Below are positions 46,900-60,304 of a DNA stretch of 64,000 nt, in pieces. Every line of letters starts with the position of its first letter. Positions within the stretch are counted from its first letter, which is position 1. The notes under the pieces were generated by a model. It was not told where the DNA came from. It did no database searches and was given only the letters and a program-made list of their open reading frames with translations. The DNA lies in assembly GCA_022749755.1 (NCBI GenBank), contig CM040447.1:15227087-15291086 (forward strand), read 5' to 3'. Both the position numbers and the translations under genes were made by a program. The stretch comes from Azadirachta indica (Eukaryota; Streptophyta; Magnoliopsida; Sapindales; Meliaceae).

Positions 46900-49800
46900 G
46901 ATATTTACTGTAATTCAAATTTAGCAAGGCTTAAAGCGTATTACCACGGCTATGAGCGAAAGAAAATGAGGAACTTTCCTAGCAGATTCTCCTAATTCAA
47001 TCAGACAAATGGAATCCAGTCATACTCATCATAGATATTGTTTGATACACCTTTTTTGCCTTTAATTTTCTTGGGCAGCTATCATACAAAATGGTCACAC
47101 ATAGACACACTTTTAGATGGACAGTTGTTTGTTGTAATTAATATTATATGTTACGTTGAGATAAAAAATCCAATCAATTAATTCCATATTACGCTAGTGA
47201 GCTAGTACTTGATTTGCATTTTTTATAAATACAATCAATTCCTTATTCTAGATTTTTCATCACTGGTCTGAAGCTAACATTCAAAGCAATATGCTAGACT
47301 ACTCCTTATAGCGCTGTTCAGTTGATGATCATTTCATTTATAAAGAATTGTATGTCGTTGGCTTCGTAGAAATTGTCTTGGTACTGACATTCCCGTGCAA
47401 GTAATCGGTTTAGTGTGCTTACTTTTGTAGTTATCCTCAGCTTATTCATTTTTGTGAAAAATGACTGCGGTTTTACTCTTACCAAAACAAGAGTAAAACC
47501 CGAATAAAACTAGTAAGTGACCCCCTTGCCCTTGGTTTAAGCATTAGTTAATTACTGGTTCAGCATCAAGTTCAAGCGACCAAGATAATTGAATTTTGTG
47601 GCATAAGAGCCAAAGCCTTTTCTGAAGGGGGTTGTTTTTATTCGTAAAATGGTGATCTTGCTATTGTCCCAAGCTCAACCTAAGTGAAGTGGACCGTTAG
47701 CTCTTGGAATCTGAAATACATGATGCCAAAAGACGAGAAACTTCTTTGATGTTTCCGATGAAAGGACAATATCACTTTTCTTTGCCCCATATTCACTCCA
47801 AATCAATGAGCTAGGGACATATAGAGGCGGCGAAATTGTCTTCTCCTATAGGGTAGCGTGGATCAAATCACCTACAGAAGCACAGGGCACAGGCGCAGCC
47901 ACCATCTTGCAAGCTGTTGCATTGCCATGCTATACATCTTATACTCTACTTAATTCTAGAGTGCGCCTGTCTGTCTCATTGAGAAGCCCTACAATGCCAA
48001 AATTTTTTCATGTGATTTCTGTATTTTCCAGCCCCTTTTGGACGGTGATAATCAAAATTTGTCGTGTTTTTCTCATTCTGTTTCTCCAGCAAACAAGGTT
48101 ACAATTTTTACGTACCAACTTTTTTTTCACAGTTCTTTTATCCAATGGATGACTTATTTGACTGACCAAATTAACGTACATACATGTATTCTTCTATCTG
48201 CTATTCCCATGAATTTCCATGATGTGTAGATCATTATATCAGTAATGAGCACACCATGTTGATGTTTCATGTCAATATTCAAGGCATGGCTATGGCTATG
48301 ACTATGACTATGACAATGATGACCAATTGTCGTCAGCTTCCTAGTGCAAATAAACAAAGTTTTGTAAGACACAAGTTGAGGTTTCGTATCAACATGTTGA
48401 TGTTTCTAAGGCCTACTTGAAACATAATTGGGTTGGGCTTGCAAGTCGATTAATTGTTATGGGAAAGCCTTTTAATGGAAAGTCCAACGCTGGCTTTAAA
48501 ACTTGCTCGACGGCTTGCCTTGACTGGGTCTAACTGACAATGTCAAGCTGCAATCTACCATCCCATTGAGTAGTTAAGTTACGGGAGAGCGCCTGAAAAA
48601 AGGGGACCGATCTGCTTGCTGTCTTACAATTATAAAGAAAAAATAACTGACGGATTTCTAAAGTATTATTTAATATATGTTTAATTTTAATAATTTAAAA
48701 AAAATTTATTTAACTCCCATTTATTATTGGGGACGGATTTAAAATAGATCTTTACTAATATTTTTATATTTTAAATTCTTGATTTATATAGTGAAATGAT
48801 TAATTTTGAGAAATGAGTGATGAAAGAATATTAATATTTATTTTAAACACAATATATTTCTATTAGTTGTTTTACAAAAACGTAAAATCTCATTTTACAA
48901 TATATAGGTTACAAGATATATTTCTATTAGTGATTTGGTGAATTTTTTATTAAAATAAAAAATCACAAAATAAACTAAAAATAAAAAATTAATATTAAAT
49001 CAAAATATCGATCTAGTTTAATTTGATTCAATTTGACCTTATGATTTCATTAGATTGTTTTAATTTTATTTTTAGAGATGGAATTTTCAGTTTGGAAACC
49101 ATCCATCATAAGTTAAATAAATTTCATAATACTTTTAATATATTTAAATATTAAAATAATAAAAAAATAAATTATAAGAAGAAAAAGAATAACATTACAG
49201 AAATATTAATAAAAAATAGGATTATTAACTTTTTTTTTAAAAAAATAATTTTTAAAATGATATAATTAAATTGTTGCATCAAAATTACATTTTTTTTATA
49301 AGAATAAAGTCAATTATTATATCTGTAGCAAAAAAAAAAAAAAAAAAAGACCAAATTTCTTGATAAAGGAAAATGATATCCATTTTTGCGTTGCTCAGGC
49401 AAACAAACTCAACTAGCTTATTATTGGACTCCTCATGCCTTTCATTGTTTCGGCTACCTGTTCCACTACAAAATGGTTGGTAGTATATGGTTTTATTATT
49501 GGATTACCTGCTTGACAATATAAATTTGCGCGTCGGTTTCTGCTGCTTCAGATAAATCTGAGCAGGAATTATATATATTAATTAATTCACGTACCTAGCT
49601 AATCAAATTGGATCAGCAAAAGCTAAAAATATTTCTTACGAGTTTTGATTATGTCATAAGCAGACAATCTACTTTTGAGAAGCGGACAATTAGACGGGCT
49701 TAGTTTCCAGTCAGTGGATGCCAACAAGGTGGTCGCGTAGCTAATACGTAAGAATTAATTTCCAACATAACTCTGTTTTCTGATGAAACGTCGTTGAGTG

Positions 49801-52549
49801 TATCATGACGTACATCTTAATGTAAATTATGTTGATGAGATGAGAGGAACAAAAATACAATTGGTAGAGAGTCGCCTTTGCAATCAGGCCCCAAATCGCA
49901 GCAGAGACATTGATACGAGGACCCTAACCGGGCCTCACGCTTATCCCACAATATGGGAAATGTTCCCATTTCCCTAATCATATAGGGCATTTGGCCCATT
50001 TGATATGTTCCACTGCATCACCCGTTTTTGTTTTCAAATTCTTTCTGTAACAAGCCAGATGGTTATGTAGCAAATATTGGAACATACAAACCCTACTTAA
50101 TTCAGCGACTTTTCTCCTAAGAAATCTGCTGTACTTTGTTCCTCAACCTTCAGAATAGATGACTTTTTAATATTCAGAGACAAATATTTCCAGAAAATAT
50201 AAGACAGAGAAATAGGTCTTGACCAATTAATATGTATTATATTATTACGAATTGTGCTGGAAAAAAAAAAAAAAACCCAAATTGAAAAAGCAAGATAGGA
50301 GTAATTAAAGAACTCTAAATTCAAATTTCTATGGCAACTCACTGTCGGCAATATTAAGCATGGAAGAGAGAAATTAATGAAATTGTGGACAGGAGGAAAG
50401 TGCAGTACAAGCACATGCACATGCACACACATATTAAAAGTCCAGCTCTGGTAGCCTGATAGTTCGCTTTTAATTTTTTTGGCTTTCCTTTCTTCTTTAA
50501 CAAATGCATGGGTCATACCGTTAAAGACGAATGTTATGTTATCTGTCACATGGGATGTTTATTATTATTTTATATATCTTCCCTTGGTCAAAGCAGTCCC
50601 CACTTTCTTAATTTTAGCAGCTTTTTCTTTGCCTCCCTTGTGCGGGGGGTAAACAAATTCGAAGCCAACTCATATATCAGCGAGCGGAGTTTTGCTAGTA
50701 TGCATGCACACCTACATTCACATTTCCTAATTACAAATAATGAGTTTCTTTTCGTAACTATAAAATGTAAGTTATAGTACATACGTGCACTTCAAAAATA
50801 TAATATATATACGTATATTCGTTGATACTGCTTTCGAATATGTATAAGGTATATTATATATATTCTAATAATTGGAGTAAGTATGGAGTTTTCTATTTGT
50901 TCTGTTCCTTTCCTTTTAATTAGAGAGTTGATTGCTGGTGTGGCAGGTGAAATCTTCACATCAAATTTTATAATAAGCGTTTGTCTAGATCCATAGGAAT
51001 GACAATTGTGCCTTGCCAATTATGTTTTTCAAGTTAACAAATACTGCGGCTGGTGAAAATATGAATTTTTATGTAATCAATCTCGTGTTAAAATATAGAA
51101 ACAAATCATAATGATTTTATAAATAAATATATTCTCCAAATGATGTTCATCATGCATGTAATTTTACATGTGACATTTTCTTTCCTATAATTAACTTTGT
51201 GAAAAAAATTTAAATTAACATTCTATTTATTAATATTTTTCTAAAAATAATTATAAATCAAAGTGTCTATTATTTTTCAAATTCAAAATAATTTAAAAGA
51301 GTTAAATGTGTTTCAGACCACTCAAGCTACATCAAGAAATTAAAAATAATTTTTAAGATCGATCAAAATCAACTTTATGAAATAATATAAATTTTAGAAT
51401 ACTACAAAATTTTCAATAGAGGCAAAGAATTAAAAAATATATAAATATGTTTATTTCTTTAGAAATAAACTTTTAAAATACATTATTTAATATACTCATA
51501 CATTAGCAAACTGACCATAATTTTTTTTTTTTTTTTGAGGGTATTCAATTGATACAATTTTTTTTTTCTATTTTGACCTTCTTAGGCATGGGCGGGTGGA
51601 AATATTTTGTTATTTGTCTATTTTCAGGCAGAGAAGGGAAGTAAAGGTGGCATGTGCCCAGCCCAGACAATTAATTTGACTAATGCATAATTAGGCTTGA
51701 TAAGCAAGCATGACAGGTGCAACTTTATGGGTAGTTTGGTAATTTCGGAGGCTTAGTTTGTTAACATCTCGGTTGGCGCGGTAGTTTTAATTCAAAGGCT
51801 AATATAAACTAATGAAGAAGTCGACGCCAGAACCACTCCCTTAATTTCTACATTTTTCAGATCATTAACCGAAAAAAAAAAAAAGTGAAAATTCATTAAG
51901 AGTGAAACCTGCAGGATTTAATAATTCTTTTTTTTTTTTTTTTTTAAAGAACTTTTACACGTAGAAAGAAAGAGATAGGGAGGGAGGATGACAGCATACC
52001 TGTATTTCTCTCGATCTCTTTCTCGACACATCTGTTAGATTTTCTGTACCTTATCGAGCTGCTTTTCCTTTTAACCTCGGGTCCTGAAATAACATCACAG
52101 CTGCATGAGGTAAGTTAAGGCTACAATTTATTTATTTTTTTAATATTAATGCAATTATTAGAATCATGACAATTTTTCATTATCGATTTTGAAGATGCAC
52201 ATATTTTCCATGCCGAGAAAATAGCGCAGACTTCAAACGAAAGTTGGAAAATGTTTTGTTTCTAGGCTGTGTTTGGTGATGAAGTGTTTAGATTTGATTA
52301 ATTCGTTAAAGGTTGCATTAATTCCTTGAAATTTTTAATTTTTAGCGTATTTCGTGTAGAATGTCAGAAAATTGAATTTCGTTTGAGATATTATAACATT
52401 ATCTGTGCTATGTTACATTTGTTGGATTTGAATTTCTGTTTCCTAGATTCTATTTTTGGGAATTTTTGGCTAAGTCATAGGTTTTGGATTTTGCTGCCAA
52501 CAGAACTAAATTTCAGACGGCATTGAAGCAGACAAAAACAATTTTTTTT
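46900..52549. other. Long intergenic stretch without recognised genes
   Basis: No coding region supported on either strand. Frames at 47907-48229, 50097-50549 and 50508-50777 lack known domains and look like chance openings. A short imperfect (CTATGG/A)n repeat lies at 48285-48317 and A/T-rich low-complexity sequence at 48650-49350 and 51070-51600. Confidence 0.5.
48285..48317 (+). repeat. Imperfect (CTATGR)n microsatellite
   Basis: Five to six tandem hexamers varying between CTATGG, CTATGA and a final CAATG. Confidence 0.75.
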
Positions 52550-53238
52550 TTTTTTCTCTCAATTGGAAAATGCACTGCGCTGCACTGCACATGGAGTTAG
52601 TGAAGAAGAATCAGTGAGAGATCACAACATTCCTTAAGAAAGACTGTCAATTCTCTTCCTACAGGTAAACATTTCGCTCACTATATATCTTTTTGTTTGC
52701 TGATTCCAAGCGCAATTTTTATTAAAAAATAGCAAGACATGAGAAGGAGAAGACTTTTGACAGACTGTAATTGGGGACCAATACAGAAAAAGTCCAAATT
52801 TGGATATTAAATTTTCATAAATCCAGCTGTTTGTTCATAACTTATTAGTCTCTGATAATGATAGTAGCTGATGATTGCAAATGTGTGGTGTTTATGAAAT
52901 TTTTGGATTAAAAAACCAAATAAAGAAATGGATTTCTTGGTTGAGACAAAACACTGAGAAATATACTGGGTTCATATTAGCTCTAACCCATGATTAGTTT
53001 GTTCATGCAGATGGTGATTGAGGTATAAAAAAGTTGCTGGCCCTTACGTTTTATAGGAGACCAACAACACTTACTTTATTCACCAAAACCTGAAAGGTGA
53101 GGCATTAACTGAATAGTGAAGAAAAAAGAAGCTGAAGATTTAAGGCCGTAGTCAGAATGCATTAATTTCTTTGTATAAGGTCTCATTTGTAAGTTGTCCG
53201 GAGTTGAGTTTGTTACAAAGAGTGAAAGAAGGTGAGAG
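52550..53238 (+). promoter_or_regulatory. Probable 5' leader of the kinesin gene, with leader intron and upstream ORF
   Basis: A plausible leader exon ends at 52671 (CCTACAG|GTAAAC) and a leader intron ends with TTCATGCAG at 53010. If spliced so, the mature leader begins its second part with a minimal upstream ORF, ATG at 53011 to TAA at 53028 (five codons), before the main ATG at 53239. Such upstream ORFs can damp translation. The exon limits are inferred from splice signals only. Confidence 0.4.
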
Positions 53239-56200
53239 ATGAGGGCTGATGGTGAGGAGGAGCCAGTCCAAGGGTCAAGCCCGAGCAGCCGCTTTGAGAG
53301 AATTTTCGTTTCAGTGCGGTTGAGGCCTTTGAATGAGAAAGAAATTGCAAGGAATGATGTCTTTGATTGGGAATGCATCAATGACAACACTATCATATAC
53401 AGGAACAATCTTTCAGTTGCTGAACGGTCAATGTATCCAACTGCCTATACATTTGGTAAGTACTTCTATAACTCTATAAAAATTTGATTTCTAACTCCAT
53501 AATAATTTGATTTTCTTTGACAAATGAATGCCCTGTTTCTATACTAAGTTTGTCAAATAGAGTGAATATTGGGAAATAACTTGTGTGGCTGTTACGGCAA
53601 GCAAATTCACAATGTTTGTGGAAGGTTCATCTCACAGGGATACTATTCAGTGTCTATAGATTCATTAATGGTGATTTTTTTTTTCCCTCCAATTTAAGTT
53701 TCAGGTAGTATTTCCTACATTCACGTCATAAGTTTGGCCGGACTGATATTTATCAACCATCTTAGAGATTTTAAAATGAGTTAAATTTGTTTTATCTGCT
53801 ACATCCTTTTTATAAGAAGAACATATTGGCAGATCGTATGCTTTCAAGCATTTGTCTTGTATAGAATTAGCATCAATCTGCTCATTACTCTTCTGATCTG
53901 TTTTCTTATTGTCTATTTGTTGGTTTGATTTTTGGTTCTAGACAGAGTGTTTAGCAGTGATTGCAGTACAAGAAAGGTGTATGAGGAAGCAGCTAAAGAA
54001 GTTGTTCTTTCAGTTGTCAGTGGCATAAGCTGTGAGTAACAAACTTCCTCTTTCCCCATGCTTTTCATTTTCCCGTTCCATGGACTTTACCGCAAACTCC
54101 ATCCACTAAATTTGTATGAAATTATTCCTCAGCAAGTGTTTTTGCATATGGACAAACAAGTAGTGGAAAGACGTTCACCATGAGTGGAATTACTGAGTAC
54201 ACCATGGCAGATATATATGACTACATACAGAAGGTATTGAAATTTCTAATTCATTATCAATTCTGCTCACTATAGTGGTTCTACAATTTCCCCTTGTTTG
54301 ACCAGAGAAAAATGTATTTTTCCTCTTTTTGTAGCACAAGGAAAGAGAATTCATTCTGAAGTTTTCTGCTATGGAGATTTACAATGAATCTGTTAGAGAC
54401 CTCCTTATTACAGATGCCACTCCTCTTAGACTCCTAGATGACCCAGAGGTGAATTTGATCTATGGCATCATGAAGAACTAATTTTTTCTGTATTTTGTCA
54501 TACTAACTCTAATCAACCTTGATAGAGAGGAACAGTTGTTGAGAAACTCACGGAAGAAACTCTGAAGGACTGGAGTCATCTTAAAGAGCTTCTATCCGTA
54601 TGTGAAGGTAAGGATTAACTTGGTGTTCTAACTTAATAGTCTGCATCTTTACATTTAACTAATGTCCTAGTGCATTTGGGTAGCTCAAAGACAGATAGGG
54701 GAGACTTCTCTGAATGAAACAAGCTCCAGATCTCATCAGATATTGAGACTGGTAATCTGTGGTTGATTAAACTGAAGGTTTTACTATAGCATTGCCTGAT
54801 AACTTCATGATATTTCTTTAACTGAATTATGTTCCTGTTCCAGACAATTCAAAGTTCTGCACGTGAATTTTTAGGCAATGACCCAAGCTCCCTTACTGCC
54901 ACAGTGGTATGCAACAGTATTAATTTTCTTTTTCTCAATAAGAGACTTGATTTGTAGTTTAGTGCAGCAGAAACAGCAGTATTAACATTCTGTTTTGTAC
55001 AGAATTTTGTTGATCTTGCGGGAAGTGAGCGTGCATCTCAGGCCTTATCAGCTGGGACAAGATTGAAAGAAGGTTGCCATATAAATCGCAGTTTACTAAC
55101 GCTAGGAACTGTTATCCGTAAGCTAAGGTTAGTTTGTCTAGAAGCAGTGCTGTTCTCTAACCTTTTCATGTTGAATAATTGCTATGTATTTTTACAGTGA
55201 CAATGAGATGTCTTAATACAACAAATAAAATCTCACACGCTTCACATGCTTGTAAACTTAGTTGGAAGCTACAAGAAGGAGATGATAATGATGCACTGTA
55301 ATACTGTCAGTAGCTGCATTTGATCATATCTTCCTTCGGCGCAACATTTGTCATTGCAAGGATCTTTTCCATGTTTTCTTTCTTTTCTTATGATCATTGA
55401 TAGAGCAATCAGTCCTAGGAAATAGTTATAACGTGGCTAATTTACTGTACTAGTTTTAGCCCTAAGCACTCTGTGATGGGACTTCTGTCCCTCAAATGAT
55501 TAGATTTGTGGCTGATCTTTTGTTTGCTTGAAGAAAATGCAGTATGTTGCATTATAGTATGAGATAAGCATAGCTGATGTATTTTTCCTTGAGTCTAATA
55601 TGCACCTTCTGGGTTCAATGTGTTAGAACCTTGCTAGCCTTAAAAATTTAGATAAAATCTGTTTTGAGTTCAATAGTGCATATTGCGTTAAAAAGGTTTC
55701 ACTACTTTGCTATACTGTGATGGGTTGACAATATCAGGATTGCAGTTGAGGTCTCGTTAAGTTCATTTTAGTTGTTAATCCGCTGGTTTATTACATCCTA
55801 TAGATCATAACAGAAAAAGCAATTATATTATAATTACTTTTGTTGCTCATTTGTTTAATTTTTATGCTTGTTTTACAGCAAGGGAAGAAATGGACATGTT
55901 CCTTTCAGAGATTCAAAGCTAACCCGCATTCTGCAGTCATCTTTAGGAGGCAATGCTAGAACTGCCATCATATGTACCATGAGCCCTGCACGAACCCATG
56001 TTGAGCAATCAAGGAATACCCTCTTGTTTGCAAGTTGTGCGAAAGAAGTAACTACCAATGCACAAGTCAACATAGTAGTGTCTGATAAAGTGTTGGTAAA
56101 ACATTTGCAAAGAGAAATACTAAGATTAGAGAATGAGTTGAAAAGTTCAGGAAAAACCTTTACTTCGTCTGATTCTGCTCTAATGATGAGAGAAAAAGAC

Positions 56201-59200
56201 CTTCGGATACAGCAGGTGATGAAATAGTCTCAACTCTCAAAAGTATTAACTTTTCAGTAACCATTCAATTCTTCAAGAAAACCATTTTTCTATGATATAT
56301 ATCAACGATGATACATGCATGCAGTATCTGTCTTCATGAGAGAGGTTGACGAAACTTTTAACTGAAGATTAGTAAGATATTGAAGCTTTTTTTTCATTAA
56401 TATCTCATTGGTTCATCTATGTTTCTTCCTTCCATAACTGATTCTTATAGTCCTTAAGATAGCAAAATTTCGAAACTAAACACCTATAGGTCTCTCATGT
56501 CCGCCCTCTTTTGTTCATCTATCTTTTTCCCAACTTCCTTTTGTTGGTTCAGCAGCATTCTCCTACCCACAACTTGAACCAGATCTCTGTCTTTGCAACT
56601 CATAACTAGAATCATAGTTCCCTCCAGATTGCCAGATCCTACACTTGTATTTTACTTTTTTGAATTTATTTTTCCTTTTTGCATTCATTTGGTTAATAAT
56701 ATCGAGCACATTGAGTTTTGTGCGCCTATAGGTCAACAGGTATTAGGATGATTGAAACTGATTGAAAATTTTAAATTATTCTTCAGACTGTGCAGCCTCT
56801 TCAGAGTTTCATGCACCTATAGAACAACTGGTTTTACAATGACTGAAACTGTTAAAAGATTCAACCTCGTGTTAGGACTGTGCAGCCTCTTCCGACTTTG
56901 ACACCAACACTTCCACAAGAAGTTTAACAATACAACAAAATGTAGCTTCTTCACAACTTAATCCAAAACCAAACTTTGTTCACTTGCATTACATAACCCA
57001 TTTAAATTCAGTTCCTTTACAATAGAAATAGGCTTGAAACCTAATATAAGTTGATGCACATCTCCAACTAGTTTTGTATTGAGGCTAAGTTGATTTGCAA
57101 TACAGTTCAGATAAATACTCAACTGGACGCATATGCATGAAGACGTGTGACAGATTTTGCTATTTATGTGCTCAACAGAGTAAATTTTTGATATATTGAG
57201 ACCTTGAATTCTTTGGTTCCATTCTCCATCATGCAGCTAGAAAAAGAAGTAGTTGAGCTGAGACTGCAGCGTGACCTTGCTCGGGCTCAAGTTGAGGACC
57301 GACAACGAGGGGCTGAAAATGGATCAAATGATAGGCCTCCAATAGTATATGTATGTGAAGTTCAAATATTAATTAAATCATCCAATTCTGGCTTAGGGTG
57401 GCTTTCCTATCCTAACTTGCTGTTTGCCCATTGTCCTCATCCAGGCAGGTCTGGATCATCAGTACCCTAAATTGCGAGTGCGAAGTTCATGGGATTTTGA
57501 AAACCTAAAGACAGAGACCCAGACTTTGGCAAATCCTCACAGCGTAGATATCAGTGTCAGATCTGCAGAAACATGTCAGTGTTCTGATGGACACAGCAGA
57601 AGTAGCTCTGATGAGAACTTCCAGATTCTTGACTTGGAAAAGGATTTCCTGCATACCAAATCCGACGAAGAGGACGAAGTCTGTGTTCCTAGTTTTATTG
57701 GCAGTGATCTGCTTGAGGAGATTGAGGAGGAGATTGAAGAACATAATGATGAGAATATGGAGGATCTTTACAACTACAAGGACGTTCGATGCATTCAGTT
57801 GAAGGAAAGCACAAATAGAGGTGTAGACTCAAACAATGAGTCCAGCCTGAAAAGAGATGGAGATTTGGATACGCCATCTGCTGATGTAAACATAGGTACT
57901 TCCGGATTGATGGAGACTGAGAATGAAGGGGGACAAAGTGGAGAATTGAGGTCACCCAACCTGGAGAAACATAAAGAATGGAAGAAAATCCTTTTCAATT
58001 CTGTTACTCCAACTACCATAGAAACATCTCTGTGGCTTCCAGAGAAAGACCTGTCATGTGGACCAACTACAACTACAAGCTTACAGTTAACAAGAAGTAA
58101 AAGTTGTAAAGCCAGTCTAACGACTAGTTTAGCCTCATATCAATTTGAGAATAATGAAAAGACGCCTCCAGTTCTGTTTGAGAAAGATTTCACAGGAAGA
58201 CCAGGTGGTCTAAAAAAAAGAATTTCTTTGTTTAAGTTTGCTATTGACAGGGAGGATTTATCAACAAATGAGTCTCAGACATCTGCAGCCAGTAATGCCA
58301 TGGATGAGCTTAAATCACAGAATGTTGAAACTTCAGATTACGCAGAAAGTACTAGTTGCAGTACCTCGTTTGCACACTTGGAGGAAACGACTGATCCTCA
58401 GGATGAGAATCGACCTGCTGATCATGGGGTAAGCGTGCTTTAGTCCCTATTCTTCATAATCACATTAATAAAAATAGATCTTACAATCTTAAATCTATGA
58501 GAAATAGCAAAAACTTCCGTCAATTTAGTAATAGGACAGCTTATATTTCTTTTCCGGTTCTTCTGCAAAGCTTATAGCTCTCCTTGAGAATCTCGAGTGT
58601 TCATGCATGATAAATACAGGACACACAACCAAAGTCCCTTGCAGTACCTGCAAAGAGTGTAAGAGACGTTGGCTTGGATCCAATACAACATTGGGAGTGG
58701 CCTTTTGAATTCAAGAGGCTTCAGAGAGAGATCATTGAACTCTGGCATGGTTGCAACATCTCATTGGTTCACAGGACCTACTTCTTCCTGCTATTTAAAG
58801 GAGATCACAAAGACTCTATCTACATGGAGGTAGAGCACAGGCGGCTGACCTTCCTAAAGAACGCATTTTTGCGGGGTCATCGAGCTATTGAAGATGGTCG
58901 AACTGTGTCACCGGCTTCAAGGTATATCCATTGTATCTTTCTATAAAATCTCTGGTTTCTCATCCTTCACATCAATTCGGAAGTTATAATTTGTATCCAT
59001 TATTGACAGCATGAAAGCACTACGTCAAGAGAGGCATATGCTGAGCCAACAACTGAAGAAGAAGTTTACTAAAGAACAGAGGCAGAATCTCTTCCTAAAA
59101 TGGGGTATAGGGTTGCAAACAAAGCATAGGGGATGGCAGTTAGCCCACCTCCTGTGGACTGAAACAAAAGATCTGAACCACGTTGCAGAAAGTGCTGCTA

Positions 59201-59334
59201 TTGTGTCCAAGTTGGTTACTTTTGTAAAGCCGGAGCAGGCTTTCAAGGAGATGTTTGGACTCAGCTTCGCACCTCGGCGGCGATCGAACAAGAAAATAAA
59301 TCTTTGGAAACGTAGTGTGATGTCTATCTTGTAA
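53239..59334 (+). CDS. Kinesin-like protein, KIN-7 (NACK-type) family
   Basis: Thirteen exons: 53239-53455, 53942-54031, 54133-54233, 54335-54448, 54526-54607, 54684-54751, 54844-54906, 55003-55127, 55879-56215, 57237-57350, 57445-58428, 58620-58921, 59010-59334. Phases agree throughout, giving 2922 bases and 973 residues. The N-terminal motor (about 18-345) starts with [14 protein letters not shown] and has the nucleotide-binding P-loop GQTSSGKT (109-116), switch I NETSSRSH (212-219) and switch II DLAGSE (249-254), followed by [21 protein letters not shown] coiled-coil-prone segment follows (about 365-425), then a long acidic, poorly conserved region in exon 11. The C-terminal domain from [17 protein letters not shown] (about 800-970) is the plant NACK C-terminal domain. 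KIN-7 kinesins move on microtubules; the best known act in phragmoplast expansion with MAPKKKs, but which subclade this is cannot be told here. Intact and probably functional. Confidence 0.95.
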
Positions 59335-59539
59335 GCTAATTCTGAAGCACTTTAGCCTAATTCGGTGAGATTTCTTAATTTTCACAGATCTTTTGTTCTG
59401 CGTTTTCTCATTAGGTTTTGTGATTTTTTCTCACCAGAAAAAAAAAAAATCTTGTAAATCTCATGCTTGCTAGAAAGGATGTGTAACTTTAAAATTAATG
59501 TTGGATTAATCAAAGATAACATATGAGTGCTATATTTAG

Positions 59540-60304
59540 TGTTAGGAAATTAGGAGTCGAAGCAAAACACGTAGATACAATGAAATTGAGAAAACAATGA
59601 AAATAAACGTTATGTAGAAGGTATAATATCTATCACCGTAAAGCAATAAATAAGTAGGAGGTATAACTGTCGTCCATCAAAATAACAATAATACGTAAGA
59701 GGTATAACCGTTTATAATAAAATAAAATAACAAAATAAATTGATACAAATATTTTACGTGGAAAACCTCTAAATAAATTAGGGTAAAAATTAAAGGCAAA
59801 TATAAGAGTATTTCACTATTTTAAAATGGGGATTACAACTCTCTTTCTCTCTTATAAATAAGAAAGAACAACTCTCTAAATAAGAGTATTTCACACACTC
59901 TCTCGAAATAAGAGAAACAAGTTTAAGTGAAAAATACAACATAAAAAAGAAAGTAATTTTTCTCTTTTCGTAAAAACTCTCAAAGGATGAATTGAGATGA
60001 ATGAAATGGTGAAAGGGATGAGGTATTTATAGTAGTTTTCTTCTCTCATTTTTTAATACACATTTTACAATTTATTTCACAAATTTCTCCACCTACCAAC
60101 CATTACCTAAATTTAAACTTTCTCCACCTAACACCAACTTCATTAGTAAAGAAAGTAAAAAAGGAGTAGCTGCACTTTCGGTGTCTTTCGGTGCTCTTAT
60201 ACAGCATTGTTCATAGTATTGTTCATTTATACAGTACTGTTCATTTATACAATATTGTTCACCTATATGGTACTATTCACCAAAAGTGAACTTTACAATT
60301 TCAC
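59540..60304 (-). repeat. 3' LTR of copia element 2
   Basis: 765 bp, TGTTAGGAAATT at the left end and AATTTCACA at the right, so TG...CA on both strands. Immediately inside is a polypurine tract, read on the minus strand as TTTAAATGGGAGAA. The U3 side has several imperfect copies of a TACTGTTCATTTATACAG-like word (60195-60290). The partner LTR is outside the window, so age and target duplication cannot be read. Confidence 0.85.

Noticed and set aside
48154..48372. His/Ser-repeat frame (HSHSHSHSH)
   Set aside because: Encoded by the CTATGG/A microsatellite on the opposite strand.
57505..57955. Antisense frames within kinesin exon 11
   Set aside because: Shadows of a 984-base coding exon.
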